A stretch of DNA of 62,000 bases from Phoronis australis (Eukaryota > Phoronida > Phoronidae), in the NCBI GenBank assembly GCA_002633005.1, contig NMRA01000144.1, positions 380,924-442,923 of the forward strand, read 5' to 3'. Under the pieces are notes generated by a model. The model made no database searches and was not told where the DNA came from. It saw only the letters and a list, made by a program, of their open reading frames with translations. This document shows positions 1 through 11,912 of this stretch, piece by piece. Position 1 is the first letter of the stretch. Each line of letters opens with the position of its first letter. The translations under genes were made by a program, and so were the position numbers.

Positions 1-876
1 CGTTTTTGTTTTGCTTGAGACGCTTTTGTTTTTTTTTAATTTTTGGGTCCTGGCCCGAGGGGGGGGTTTAAACCCCCTGAACCCCCCCGTAGATCCGCCT
101 CTGTTTTATAGACATCGGTTTCTTAGGTACTAATCTCTTTTTTGTGCTTGATAGTCACGAGCCCTTGTGTAGCGCATATATCTCATTTTAAGCCTTCCCC
201 AGGTGTAGAATGTGGTACTGTTGACTAATTCGTGTGGAATGGTTCACCAAGAACAAACCGAGGTGCTTACGAACTACGTGTTCTACTTTCAGGCATTCCG
301 TCCGCTGTGGTAACCGATTGTGTGTTTTTAATGGGAAAGTAAGTGTTTATTGGTCAATGTGCTTATTTCCAGTGTTAGTTGATTGATCAGACAAAACTGT
401 GCTCCCTAAGCGGACAAAACACCAGCATAACAAGTTTCCTCACACACCCCGTCAACTACATGAAAATTCAGACAGGCTTGCATTCCATATTCAATCAGTC
501 TCTTCATGTGGACTGCCATCCCTAAAAATTAATGAAGCGAAAACGTTCTCAGTAGTCAGTCTGATTTCTACATATTAAAAATCGGAGACTCAAGTTTGGT
601 AATTTTTAACCTGAAAAACATCATGAATGTTATTTCCTCAAAATTCACGGTTTAAAGCTCTTGTAAATTAAGCCGGAGTTGTTTACCACTGTTTATGTTC
701 GAACAACAAGATCACACCATAGACTATATAGACTTAACGAGTATCTATGATCACACGTAGTCAAGCCTTGCTAACTCCAGTACATAGATCGATATGGGCG
801 GAGCATGGGCTTAAAAGCTTCTGGAGCTCTGAGGTAAAATTCATCGATTCTTTAGAAATATGAGGAAAGGTGTCGT
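1..876. other. No gene seen; partial MITE end
   Basis: Positions about 41-103 end in AGATCCGCCTCTG, the right end of the CAGTGGCGGAT MITE family, after G- and C-runs. The rest shows no recognisable feature. Confidence 0.5.
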
Positions 877-2271
877 GTGAATTTCTCGCTTACACTGGTC
901 ACCGCTCTGATACCCTAAGCCCCAAACAACTTTTATGATGCCTATTCAGCACGCCCTTTTGTATTGATGTAGATCTGAGCTAATGAAGTGGAAAGGTAAT
1001 AGCTAGTACTACTTTCTTAACAATGGTGGTCGTTATTACACCCAAATTGTTTTTCTCTGGCATTTCCATCGAGTTAAAGCCTGCAATAAGGAGAGCAGTT
1101 TTAACTTGGTATATTTTAAATATTACAAAAAGACTAAAAAGTTAATTTGCGTTGATCTTGGTAAAGGGCCACTTCCCAAAGGAACGTTGGTTTTGAATAT
1201 TTTTCATACCTGTTTTCATTACTTTATTTTAATACTCGTGTCTACTTGTTTTTTACCGGTTAGGGTTGTTATCTTTTTATTTTGTGTTTAAACGAAATAT
1301 CAAAACATCTCAGGCAGTTATTTGTGAACTCATCCCTGAATTTTCCAGATTACAGCCACACCAAACATGTCACAGCAAACAAAACTACACGTGTCATTAG
1401 TCCAAGTTCAACTAGAACTAAAATCATAAAATATGGACAAAAGTGCAAATATGGTGATAGCCAAACTGAAGAATTGGAACCTCTAGACAATTTTGGTTGC
1501 AGCAACTACATAATTATTTTAGCTTTTCCTCAGTCGTAAAAAATAAAATCACAGCTCTTACCCATCGACCAACCTCATCCACTGCTTACACTCTGTCGTT
1601 GACTACATCTTAATTGTCTTCACAGGTGTTCCATTACAACTATAAGCTAACTATCAAAATTGGCGCATTTCCGCGAATAGCAGTTTTCCGGTTAGTGTAC
1701 TACTCCTCGAGTAAAGTAGTTCGGCATGTACAGGGCCAAAAGCGATGTTTTAAAAAGTTGTTGACATCTAATTTGGTCACAGTGTGTTGTTTTTAGATGT
1801 TTTAACGTAGCTTAGTTGTAAATTGAAATAATAACTCTGATCAGCGGTTGTAAATAACCAAGTATATCAATACGCACAGTCGTTTATCTTCAATCGTACC
1901 CAATGTTTGTAGTTTTTAGCTTAATAGTTCATCGATTTTTAAAAATCGAAAACCAAACTTGATTGTTTTTTTCCATCTAAATACAGCTGTGGTATTTGTT
2001 TTTAACGAAATTTGTAGGTTAATGCATTTTGAAGTGAAGATTCGCCAGTATGTACAGGCAGAGATTTTATTTATACAGTTTATGGTCGGGTAATCACACT
2101 TACTTTGGTCTTGTTCGCACCGGACAATGCGGTCATCGCAACTGAGTCCTACTCTGGCCCCGCGCTCTCTTTGATCCCGGTAAAAGCTGCTCAGATCGAA
2201 GGACGAGCGGTGAAAAGTCACGCATATTTTTAGAAATGCGTGACTTTCGTGTAAGCGTATTATTCACGGCA
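877..2271 (+). repeat. Long dispersed repeat, copy 1 of an inverted pair
   Basis: It aligns in inverse orientation with 11913-13142 from end to end: left side GAATTTCTCGCTTACACTGG, middle CATGTCACAGCAAACAAAAC, right side AGCGTATTATTCACGGCATG. It carries an 18-bp palindrome, TCGATTTTTAAAAATCGA (1932-1949), and near its right end a 12-bp-stem hairpin (AAAGTCACGCAT with ATGCGTGACTTT, about 2215-2247). It has no long open frame. Confidence 0.85.
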
Positions 2272-4851
2272 TGGCTAAAGAACTTCACTTTATACGAGTA
2301 TTAACTTTCGGAAAAAACGTTTTCATGGAAATCCAGAAAGTAAGCACTGGGTGTATACGAAGACACCTTTCGTGACATGTGTGTATCGGTCCAAAATCTC
2401 TCAAGTCGCGTACAATTATTCCTTTCTCCCGCAACAGTTTTCAGTGCACGTTTTACGACTTGTAAGAGAAGTATCTGTAGTACGAGGCGGGGCACCTGAT
2501 TTGGGCCTCAGACGTACGTTACGTAGCTGAATGGATAATCCGGCACTGTAATCCATGAACTTGATGGTGCAACTTTCCGCGGTTCGTATCAGAAAATTGT
2601 ACAATCCATTAAAATTCTGACTCCCAAGTTAAAAGCCTATACACTGAGGATCTGTACTGGAGAAAACTCTGTGTCCATGTGTCCATGAACTAAAGGTTAG
2701 GCTGGCTGAGTTATTTACAATTCCGTGTTACAGTTATCTGCCACAAAACAATGAAAACATCAGTGTGCCAACTAAAAACATGAACTATTTTTAATTGTTA
2801 AAGTCCAAATTGACTAAGGGTGACCAGCCCTAACTCACTTATTCTACTCATGAGTTACACGCCATTTTAGTGGGCCGACAACCAGACACTTGGGTCACAC
2901 CCGGAATTGGGTATCGTAAGATAGCGCTGTGTGTGAGCTACGAACCAGTATTGGTTCCCAGTTGTGAGCAAATCATAGTGACTACAGGGGCAACTTACCA
3001 GGTTTAGATCCCGTAATGATGAGCGATGACAACCTCCCGTGTCGGCGTTCATAAGTAATGTGTGTAAACAGTAACGTTTCTCAAACTGCACCGCTGTGCA
3101 TGGTCTAATGCCCTCCAGTCAACACTTAGGTGACGATGAACAATCCCATGTTCATGCAACCGTAGCTGAAGCAATCTGGCATAATATCAATAACATCTGA
3201 TTAGTCCAACGTGACAAAAGGTGAACTTCTATTTTAATCTTGGGCGACCACTAAAGGGTGTTTGGTAAATTCGGCAATCACCGTGGCCCGCGTTTTTGCC
3301 GATTCAAGTTCTCCACATCGGACAACCTCATGCGTAGACCATCCAATGAACTGTACATGCACACAATTGGTTTCGTGTATTAGCTCGATTAATGACGGCA
3401 ACTTTTGTTAAACTTCATGGGAGTGGTTAAATGTCTCACGGCCATCGCCATGTGTATCGAACTTGTGTTTACGATAAACGCTTCACTGACCTGCTTATAA
3501 ATGATGCTTGACGGACAATATTATAATGAAGACCTACCTGAGCGACGGCAAGCCTTTCCCTTTGTATTTAGATTAAAATTTCGTGAGTTGACGCCCCGGT
3601 GTTTTTGTGATTCATTGAAGAGAGACTCGCCGGTCAATGTTTCGAACTCAGTCATGAAACTAAACTAAAAGAAACATATAAGCCCATTTGTCACTGCCTT
3701 TAACAAATTCACAGTTTTTGGGAAAATATACTTAAATTCCCACCTTGTAATAAGTTGAACATTTTTGTTCAATGCACGCGAGACCTTTTTAATCTCTGAC
3801 AACTATGTGATACATACCGTGATTCAGTAAACATTTAAACTGTTCATTTCGATTACTTTCCAAAAAGAAAATCTGATCTGTGCTGACCAAATAGCACGAG
3901 TGATAATGCCAGACCAATGCAATTGAAACATATCCTTGCATAAATAAAAATGCGTTAGGGCCCAGTACCATAAGGGTTAAGCGTACCTGGAACCACTTTA
4001 GTTTCGTTTGGACTCAGATAGAGGTTTGGAACAAAAATCAACAGAGCATCTATGTACCACACTCCATCCGTCATCGGATAGTAGAGTATTTGGAATCACC
4101 TACCTTTTTTTTCAATTTCTGCGGCTTTAACACAAACGGTTTACCAAAAAAATGTAAATATATTCAGACTTGTCACTGAAAATATATGTACGAAAATAGT
4201 TGAAGAAATCTAGCAGGAACACCCGAAAATGTGTCAACTTTGACTCCGCTAGACGTCGCTCTTTTGAAACCCACTACCACTTTGGTGTTGAAAGTTCCAT
4301 AGTTCATTAGTCTACAAAAAACATTTCTGTCACGCCATCTCCCATAGAAAAACTACTACTTTTTAAAATTATACCTAAGTGGTTCCCTATGGAATATTTT
4401 CTATGTAGAACAGCTTAGAATCACTTCAAAAATAGGGATAACCTACTTAATAAATTGAGACAATTTCACACTAGGGTGACTTCATTCAGGTCGAGAGAAA
4501 CCGTACAACACGGAGCTGGTTTACCGTTATGCTAATAGATACTTAAAGAGTCGATTTGCTTTCTGCCGTTTGAAAAATCAATTCATTTGAACGCGATATT
4601 TTATATCTTAAAAGACCTAGCTGCACGTGATTTCAACTCAGATATTAGGGTGCTGAAATTCAGCTATTTAAAAAGGCGTCTTTTCGACGTTTTGGACCCA
4701 ATTCAGTGCTCTAGTGGTAAAATTAGAGGTAAGGTCCAACGTATCGCCTTGAGCTCTGAATTTTAAAAGTCCATTGAACACCGGCGAAAAACCTGACTCA
4801 GAAACATGTAGACCTATTTTTACTCACGAGTGGGTATTTACTTCCAGTCTG
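2272..4851. other. No gene or clear repeat seen
   Basis: Anonymous sequence with only short chance open frames on either strand and no recognisable domain. Confidence 0.5.
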
Positions 4852-5042
4852 CAGTGGCGGATCTAGGATGTCGCGGAAAGGGGGTCCAACCATACATATT
4901 CAAAGGCAGGGATCTGCGTGCATTCCAATCGGTCTCTGGCGAGGCGGCCCAAATACAATTATAAAGGAAAATAGGTCCGTAACGCCCAGAAATGATATGC
5001 TGGTGGCGTTTTTGGTCCTCCAGGCCTCTTTATCCGCCTATG
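4852..5042. mobile_element. MITE, CAGTGGCGGAT family, diverged
   Basis: It starts CAGTGGCGGATCTAGG and ends TTTATCCGCCTATG, imperfect inverted ends. The interior is unlike the other copies and no target duplication is visible. Confidence 0.45.
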
Positions 5043-5738
5043 GTATAGCACCATAATTGTTACTTTATCTTGAAATGTTAATTTAAAATTTCATAACTCG
5101 GCGAACATATGTTACTCGGTACGCTCAAAGACTAACTAGGCAAACACGGTGTTACACAAGCACTGACGTTTTATTAATGAGCTGAACGCCACAATGCGCA
5201 CACGTGCCTACGCTTATATATAATGCATAAACTCCAAGTAGGGCTTTCTTGCAAGCAGCTGTTCTTATTTTTCATTTATTTTTTAAAGTTTGTCAAATAC
5301 CGATTCATTTCGCTGACTACTGCAAGGAAGTGTCTAATACAGAGGTCTAGTTGTCTCAGAGCACTTGGTAGGTTGTCTACTCTAACCGTCACTTCCACTG
5401 ATTGCCGTTGTGGCAACCAACCCAAACCTCTCGCAAATACCCTTGCCTTTGCGCTCGCCATGTATCATCCTAGATCCCATCGGCCACGTTTTGGGGTCCA
5501 AGATAGAGCAAAATGACTGCTCATCATTGTCAAGTGAACGCCGCTCCAAGTTCACAACCCTTTGAATAACCTGTCCAAGACGTATTGTCACGGTTGTACC
5601 TTTAAGGGTTTCTTTAAGTTCCAGTAACCCAAACCTCTTCTTTTGAGCGCATGTCGGTGCAGTGGCGAATGCCTGACCGGTGTTATCAACCATAGACTAA
5701 GGACATGAGCCATCCCACGAATAAGCTTTTCTGCTTGT
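5043..5738. other. No gene seen
   Basis: Overlapping short open frames on both strands near 5223-5693 have no family likeness and no splice logic. Confidence 0.5.
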
Positions 5739-5924
5739 TACTCTGCGCATGTAAGCGCAGAGTACTGTTGTTCCTGGGTTTTCTTCAATTTTATTCTTAT
5801 TACTCTGCGCGTGTAAGCGCAGAGTACTGTTGTTACTGGGTTTTCTTCAATTTTATTCTTATTACTCTGCGCGTGTAAGCGCAGAGTACTGTTGTTGGTG
5901 GGTTTTCTTCAATTTTATTCTTAT
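5739..5924. repeat. Three 62-bp tandem units, each with a 10-bp hairpin
   Basis: Units start at 5739, 5801 and 5863; a fourth stands alone at 7151. Each begins with a perfect stem TACTCTGCGC / GCGCAGAGTA around a 6-base loop (GTGTAA or ATGTAA), followed by CTGTTGTTCCTGGGTTTTCT and an ATTCTT run. Confidence 0.92.
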
Positions 5925-5988
5925 TCTTATTCTTCTTATTCTTATTCTTATTCTTATTCTTCTTATTCTTATTCTTATTCTTATTCCG
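5920..5988. repeat. TTCTTA hexamer microsatellite
   Basis: A run of ATTCTT and TTCTT units, all pyrimidine-rich on this strand. A shorter one is at 7205-7240 in the matching place of the second block. Confidence 0.9.
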
Positions 5989-7640
5989 ACCAACTTTGAG
6001 GCTTAATAACTCCAAATTGGGTGCAGGTACGGTCTTTAAATTCAGCATATGACTTTTGACAGTATATAAATTTTGATTCGTTATATAATGATATTCCATA
6101 ATGCACCGGAAGGGGTCGTTTGGTGCAAAGGTCATATAATTTTCAAAATGCTACTCCTCTTTCAGTTTTAAAGCTATCTTTTTCAAATTCGGTGCACAGG
6201 TATAAGTCAACATGACAATTTAAAAAATTACTTTTATAAGTAATCGGGTCATCCAATCAGGTGAAATAGGTCAAAGGTCATTAGGTGCAAACTAAAATTT
6301 TGAGCTAGACACTTCAAATTGACAGGTCGGATTGCCACAGGTAAATCAAATCGGAATCCAAAGTTTCTAGTCATTTAGTGCAAACATGGGGTCATTAGGT
6401 GCATTTTTCTTCTGAAAATTTGACCTTTTCAATCAGCAAGTATTCTGACGTGTGAACCGTTAGACAACTGTGATTCTCAGCGTAAAACACATTTTCCATG
6501 GGCTTTGCAATAATTTTCCTAAAGATGTTTAAAATGCACCGGATAAGGTCAATTAGTGCAAAGGTCATGTAACGTTCAAAATGTTATATGTCTTACGTTT
6601 TTCAAGGAATTCTTTTCAATTTTAGCACACTGGTGTAAGTCAACATGCCAATTGAATACCCTATTTTACTTTGCAATAGGCCTAACCAATCAGAAAAAAT
6701 AGGTCAAAGGTCATTGAGTGCAAACTAAAATTTTGAGCTAGATACTTCAGAATTACGTATCTGTTTACTAAGTGCGATTGAGTTTGAATTCTAAATTTTC
6801 AGGTCATTTGGTGCACCCATGGGGTCATTAGGTGCATTTTTCTTCTGAAAGTTTGACCACTTCATTCATTTTGTATTCTGAAGTGCTTAAAGTAAAACAT
6901 CTGTGATTATTAGCATTAACCATACTTTTAATCGAGTTAACAATTACTCCCTCATCGGGGCTCATAATGCACGGGAAGAGGTCAATTAGTGGAAAGGTCA
7001 TAAAAATTGATATGTAATTTCTCCTACAATTTTAAAGAATTCCTTTTCATATTGGTAAACGGGTTGCTGTCAGTAACTTCCCATAATAATTCCAGTAATA
7101 CGTACGCCCAGAGTCCGTAATTGTCACGCCGTGACAATAATCTTTCTAGTTACTCTGCGCGTGTAAGCGCAGAGTACTGTTGTTCCTGGATTTTCTTCAA
7201 TTTTATTCTTATTCTTCTTATTCTTCTTCTTATTCTTCTTCCGACCAACTTTGAGGCTTAATAACTCCAAATTGGGTTCAGGTACGGTCTTTAAATTCAG
7301 CACATGACTTTTGACAGTATATAAATTTTGCACCGGAAGAGGTCGTTTGGTGCAAAGGTCATATAATTTTCAAAATGCTACTCCTCCTTCAGTTTTAAAG
7401 CTATCTTTATCAAATTCGGTGCACATGTATAAGTTCACATGACAATTTTAAAAATTACTTTTCTAAGAAATCGGGTCATCCAATCAGGTTAAAAAGGTCA
7501 AAGGTCATTAGGTGCAAACTAAAATTTTGAGCTAGACACTTCAAATTGACAAATTTTGATTGGTTATATAATCATATTCCATATTGCACCGAAAGAGGTC
7601 GTTTGGTGCAAAAGTCATATAATTTTAAAAATGCATTCGT
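5985..7640 (+). repeat. Array of diverged ~430-bp repeats with DR1 motifs
   Basis: 5985-6340 (GACCAACTTTGAGGCTTAAT onward) matches 7241-7555. A second type of unit containing CACCGGAAGRGGTC, GGTGCAAAGGTCAT and GAGCTAGACACTTCA recurs at about 6105, 6535, 6970, 7330 and 7585 with growing divergence. Perfect AGGTCAAAGGTCA words lie at 6268-6280, 6701-6713 and 7495-7507. There is no coding capacity. Confidence 0.85.
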
Positions 7641-7847
7641 GGGGGTCGCGGGCGCCAAAATGTTCGGCAACAATGCTGTCGTCAGCGTAGCAGCGCATCG
7701 ATACTGTAAGATATCTTTTCAAGAAGACTACTGTTTTGGGACAGAACTGGGGAATTTTGAATTTCAAGAAAAAGATTAATGATTTTTGGTTTCCCGTCAC
7801 GTGATGTCACCAGTGGAAGACGTTGATCAGTTGGCAGTATATATGCA

Positions 7848-7955
7848 ATGGCGGATAGTAGTGATTTTGTAAGTTACGAAGACTTAGAGAGCAAGCTTGA
7901 CGAGTATTATGAAGATGGTTATGGAGATGAGGGAGAAGACACACTCAGGTCATAG
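7848..7955 (+). CDS. Short acidic open frame, possible first exon of an unknown gene
   Basis: ATGGCG opens 35 codons, MADSSDFVSYEDLESKLDEY then YEDGYGDEGEDTLRS, before TAG. A TATA-like run (CAGTATATATGC) ends just before the ATG, and CACGTG and TGATGTCA-like words lie upstream near 7799-7807. The composition is unlike chance sequence. A CTCAG|gtcata donor could end the exon before the stop. No downstream exon was found and I do not recognise the family. Confidence 0.3.
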   Translation: MADSSDFVSYEDLESKLDEYYEDGYGDEGEDTLRS

Positions 7956-8073
7956 GTGAAGCACGTAATGAGTTACTGAGACCTCGCCATATCGGCAGAC
8001 TTTGCGTGTTTGAGGCCGTACGAATTCCACCCTCCCGCACCAGCGTCTTCGGCGAGTGAAGCCGAGTCGGAGC

Positions 8074-8188
8074 CACTGGCGGATTTAAGGGGGGGGGGGC
8101 AAGGCCATGCGAATGTCTGACGGTTAAAATCCTGGCTATTTCTCTGCCATGCCCCTCCCTCCAACTCAAAATCCTAGATCCGCCCCTG
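8074..8188. mobile_element. MITE, CAGTGGCGGAT family (115 bp)
   Basis: Ends CACTGGCGGATTTA and CTAGATCCGCCCCTG. Flanks are GGAGC on the left (8069-8073) and GGAGG on the right (8189-8193), a likely 5-bp target duplication. Its interior shares GCGAATGTCTG and AAAATCCTGGCT with the copy at 16081. Confidence 0.75.
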
Positions 8189-9795
8189 GGAGGCTACTCA
8201 GTCTGTAGACAGTCCTCAGTTCAGAGCCTTTTATTGAATCGCCTTTTAATTTTCTAATCACTTTAATGTTAAGCAATATGCGTCTCGAACTGTAAATTTA
8301 ACCAAACTTTTTACCCTGACTATCAAACCGAGTTGCGAATATCCGGCACTGATTTCATTTCGCTGAATGTTGAGTGCGATTGTCAGGAAACGATCATACT
8401 TGAAATCAACCCATACATAAACAAAGACATTGCAATAGTCAATGTTTCGGTATTCTCAAGACAAACGTTCTTCGCAATACTCTAGTCAGGTAATACAGAA
8501 CAGTATGCACAGGTACGCATCAAAATGTGAAGTGAGGATAGAGACCAAAAATCAAAAGCTTCGAAGATTGTAAACATTGAGGCTCTAAAGGAACATGCCA
8601 CCCAAAAAAACAACCTATTTTGTATCAATTTAGATCGAGTAGCTCTACTCGATAACGGCACGTTCGGTTGCGGCAGACGGAAGTGTTGAAATTATCCAAT
8701 GACGTCATTGGTTTCACACGCAGTCTGTTCAGCAGTTCACAACACGGGTAACTGGTGTCAGTTTCGCTTGAATTCATCGTTTAACACCAATTAATCATTA
8801 AACTTCGATGTAAAACCATTAAAAAATGATACACCGAGTTCTTGCAAAAACGTGTTGTTTATTTCGCTGTTACGGATTTATTGGTATTTGGAAACACCGT
8901 AGCCTACAAAGTTCGGCAGGCAAATTTACCAAGGTCCGTAGCAGGAGTTTGGGGTCTGTTCGGAGATAAATTCGAAGTATTCTTCCGTGAAATACAGACA
9001 ATAGAAGCTAGATCTGTGTTGTTTAGACTTGCGATTTCTTGAGCTCTAAACACACAAAACGCTTGTTATCCCGGTCAGTGGCTCGGAACCCGATCAGGCC
9101 CGTCGCGCCGGACTGACTCGTTATCCTGACCAGTTGCTCGGAATCCGATAAGAGGCCCCTCGCGGCAGCCGGGATTGGCACGAACATAAACCAGCTTGAG
9201 TTGGAAACTAAACCTCCATTCACGAAAACACTAACAGTGAGCCAAAGAAATAATGTGCACGTAATTATTTACGTGAATTAGTCACGAAACTGAAAATCTA
9301 CGCGAAGTCGGGTTCCCCTTCCACAGACCGTCAGGGCAAAGGTTGTACATTAACAATGATTTGAATAATATATTTGAATAAAGATTGCATTAACATGTGA
9401 CCATAGCATATAAAATCGAGTAATTGTTTCACAACAGCTTTCTGTCAGCAAATACTGAATTAGCATGCGCTCACACGGCCTCGGTACCCGATACCTTTAT
9501 TGACAGCATCAAAAGCCGGTAACGCTGTGGTTAATTCATGGCTGGCTTCTCGACATTTGCACTCACAAATACTGCAAAGGCATTACAAATTGTATCTAAT
9601 GAAACAGACTTATTTTCACTATTATATAAGCATTATTTAGGACTGATGAGAATGATTCATTTTGAAACAGAACGCACAATACGTGGCACCTCGCCCGGCG
9701 CCAATACCGACTTAGTCAAGAGCTCATCCGAAGAAGACTTCACTGGTCGGATCGTTAGGTTTCACAGGCTATCAGTTCGAACCGGAATACACTGA
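8189..9795. other. No gene supported
   Basis: It contains the CCAAT/CRE palindrome (8696-8711), an imperfect direct repeat at 9061-9107 and 9118-9165 (CGTTATCCTGACCAGT, GCTCGGAATCCGAT), and an unassigned 85-codon plus-strand frame starting at 9538 with no family likeness. Confidence 0.5.
8696..8711. promoter_or_regulatory. Perfect 16-bp palindrome of two CCAAT boxes around a CRE
   Basis: CCAATGACGTCATTGG is its own reverse complement: CCAAT, TGACGTCA core and ATTGG. An ETS-like ACGGAAGTG lies 20 bases upstream. It looks like a promoter, but no gene was found beside it. Confidence 0.5.
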
Positions 9796-10110
9796 TCAAG
9801 AAATACTACAGGGGCGCCGTGAGCATGCACAGACAACGGAACGCATGGATAGTTCTTTGGTAAGCCGGAATTCGTCAGAGAAATCACTGGCGACGAAATG
9901 CCAGCCACAGACACGGAAATGATTCACAGCCTCATACTTGCTATTAACAGCGTACCTTTCATTCTTTACTACCGCGAGCCACTTCCTAAGCATTTCGGGT
10001 TCTCGAGGAAGTCGAAAAAACGATATACCCGCTTTCTTCGCAGCTTCATAGTTCGGACAAGCGGGAACCGGCGATGCACCGTCTCGAGTTATTAGAGATT
10101 TTATGACTAG
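9796..10110 (-). pseudogene. THAP-domain fragment, frame broken
   Basis: THAP domains are C2CH zinc DNA-binding modules found in host proteins and P-element-type transposases. The minus strand reads CPNYEAAKKAGISFFRLPRE, then a conserved W (KWLAVV) and FRVCGWHFVASDF, which fits the second Cys, the invariant P and W, and the Cys-x2-His pair. The first Cys is not in this frame; a matching RRCIAG lies in another frame just upstream, so an indel seems to have broken it. No transposase domain follows; the frame ends about 27 codons later. A spliced gene is a less likely option. Confidence 0.6.
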
Positions 10111-10299
10111 TCCCCCAATGCACATTTAGGTTACAGCACGTTGGGGGTTGTGGTGTTGATGTTCTTGGTTTCGTCGTTGATCTTCGATTTCGCCAAATGT
10201 CGTTCCTCATAGCGCTTTCATTTTGCTCGTCTGTTGATGGACAGACTGTAGGTCCGTGCTGTTTGATAGAGTATAAGTCGAATTCATTTGGCAACGGTT

Positions 10300-11766
10300 A
10301 ACATGGTCCGAGATTTTCATCCTAATAGCCGCCGCCGCTTTTCCAATGACATATATTATTTTTCCACACATCCCGCATACTCAATCGAAAAGCAGTTTCT
10401 CACACTGTGATTCCAATTCGTGCGCGTGTCGGCTTGCGACACATACTTGCTTCGATCGTAATAACACCGTGTAAATAGGATCGTTTTATATAAATCTAAA
10501 CGATTAATCGCTGAATTATTTCACTTATTAATAGATTACTTTCACTGGAGTTGCAGATGGTGAGTATTTTGCGAGTATGGTTTTAAAAAGGCATTAATCA
10601 CTAAAACATGAAATAAACATAGAGAACAAACAACTTTAATGTCATGTTTCTCTCATTAATGAATGTCATGTTTATAAAAATGCTTCGATTGTTACCTTAC
10701 AGCCTTTCCCTTTGCCCCTCCCCTTGTCCACCGCCCATGAGATGTAAACAAGAACGTCGAAACTACCACCAACTAAAGAAAACGCTTCAGACTCTATCGG
10801 TTACTCTTAAAGTTGCGGATTCTACAATGCTGGCGCATGTCATTGCCTGTGACTTGTAATGCCGGCTCATTCGATAATAATTCAAAATTGGATAATTGTG
10901 GTAATTTTTAGTCCTAAGAGTTTGTGTAAAGAATTCAACATTGGCATTTGAATAGGGGCGAAATGCAGTTTTAAATTAGTGGCGATGAACTTCATGTTCT
11001 CAAAACGAACATTGAAATTTTTCACAAAAATCATCTGAAGGTAATGTGATAATAAAAGACAATTCAGAGTTTTCAATCATCAAGAATCGATGAAATGGGT
11101 TTTGAATTTTTTTGTTTTGTTTTTTTTTTTTGATAAAACGTAAAGGTATTTCACGACAGTTGACTTCAATCACGATAGTGACTGCAGTGTAACCAGATTT
11201 TCGCGTATGTTGAGTGATATTACGATTTTATTTGCGAACTTCTTCAGAAAGTATACATAGCACCGATAACATTAACGCCTATCTTGAACGGTATCACCTG
11301 TAAATTTGGATTCTACATAGTCAAGAGCATCAGTCTGAGTCCACTGGTGTCATTAATTGCCAAATGTAACGAGCTGTTAGGCGTCTTGGTTTATTTTTGT
11401 ATACGTCACTGCGAAAAAACAACTGCTAATAACACCCTCACGCAATGGTGTTCTATTCACACCCCTATTCAATACAACAGTGATCGACCTTTTGCTGTTT
11501 GTGCAGGGATCTCGCGGTGGCGAAATTTACACAGGAAAAGGCGGCTTTAGCTATCATTTGACGGGCCAACATTTGCTTGATTAAACTCGTGTTTTCAATA
11601 TTTACTTGATTAAACCCACGTTTTCGAATTTTGTCAAGGCTTTGCTAGGACTTCCTGGTTAGCCCAACATATAGAATAACAAAATTCCGTTGAAGTTAGG
11701 CTTTGAATTGCTAGCATTCAGCCATTATACATGCATGTATACATACATACAGACAGACACACAGGC

Positions 11767-11769
<3 letters not shown>
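10300..11769. other. No gene seen
   Basis: AT-rich sequence with a T-run near 11108-11130. No domain or repeat recognised. Confidence 0.5.

Positions 11770-11770
<1 letters not shown>

Positions 11771-11864
<94 letters not shown>
11771..11864. repeat. (AC)n(AT)n microsatellite
   Basis: About 33 AC units followed by about 14 AT units, perfect. Open frames across it on both strands are products of the repeat. Confidence 0.98.
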
Positions 11865-11912
11865 GCTTTCATTGAGCAAATTACAATTGCCCGTATAGAA
11901 TGCCAATTAATA

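Noticed and set aside
1282-1539. Protein gene in the long inverted repeat, since copy 2 has a similar open stretch at 12463-12657
   Set aside because: The two frames agree for only about 25 codons, then diverge through indels. There is no start, domain or longer shared frame, so it is probably non-coding repeat sequence.
5739-5924. CRISPR array
   Set aside because: The 62-bp units are identical throughout with no unique spacers, and the context is an animal genome.
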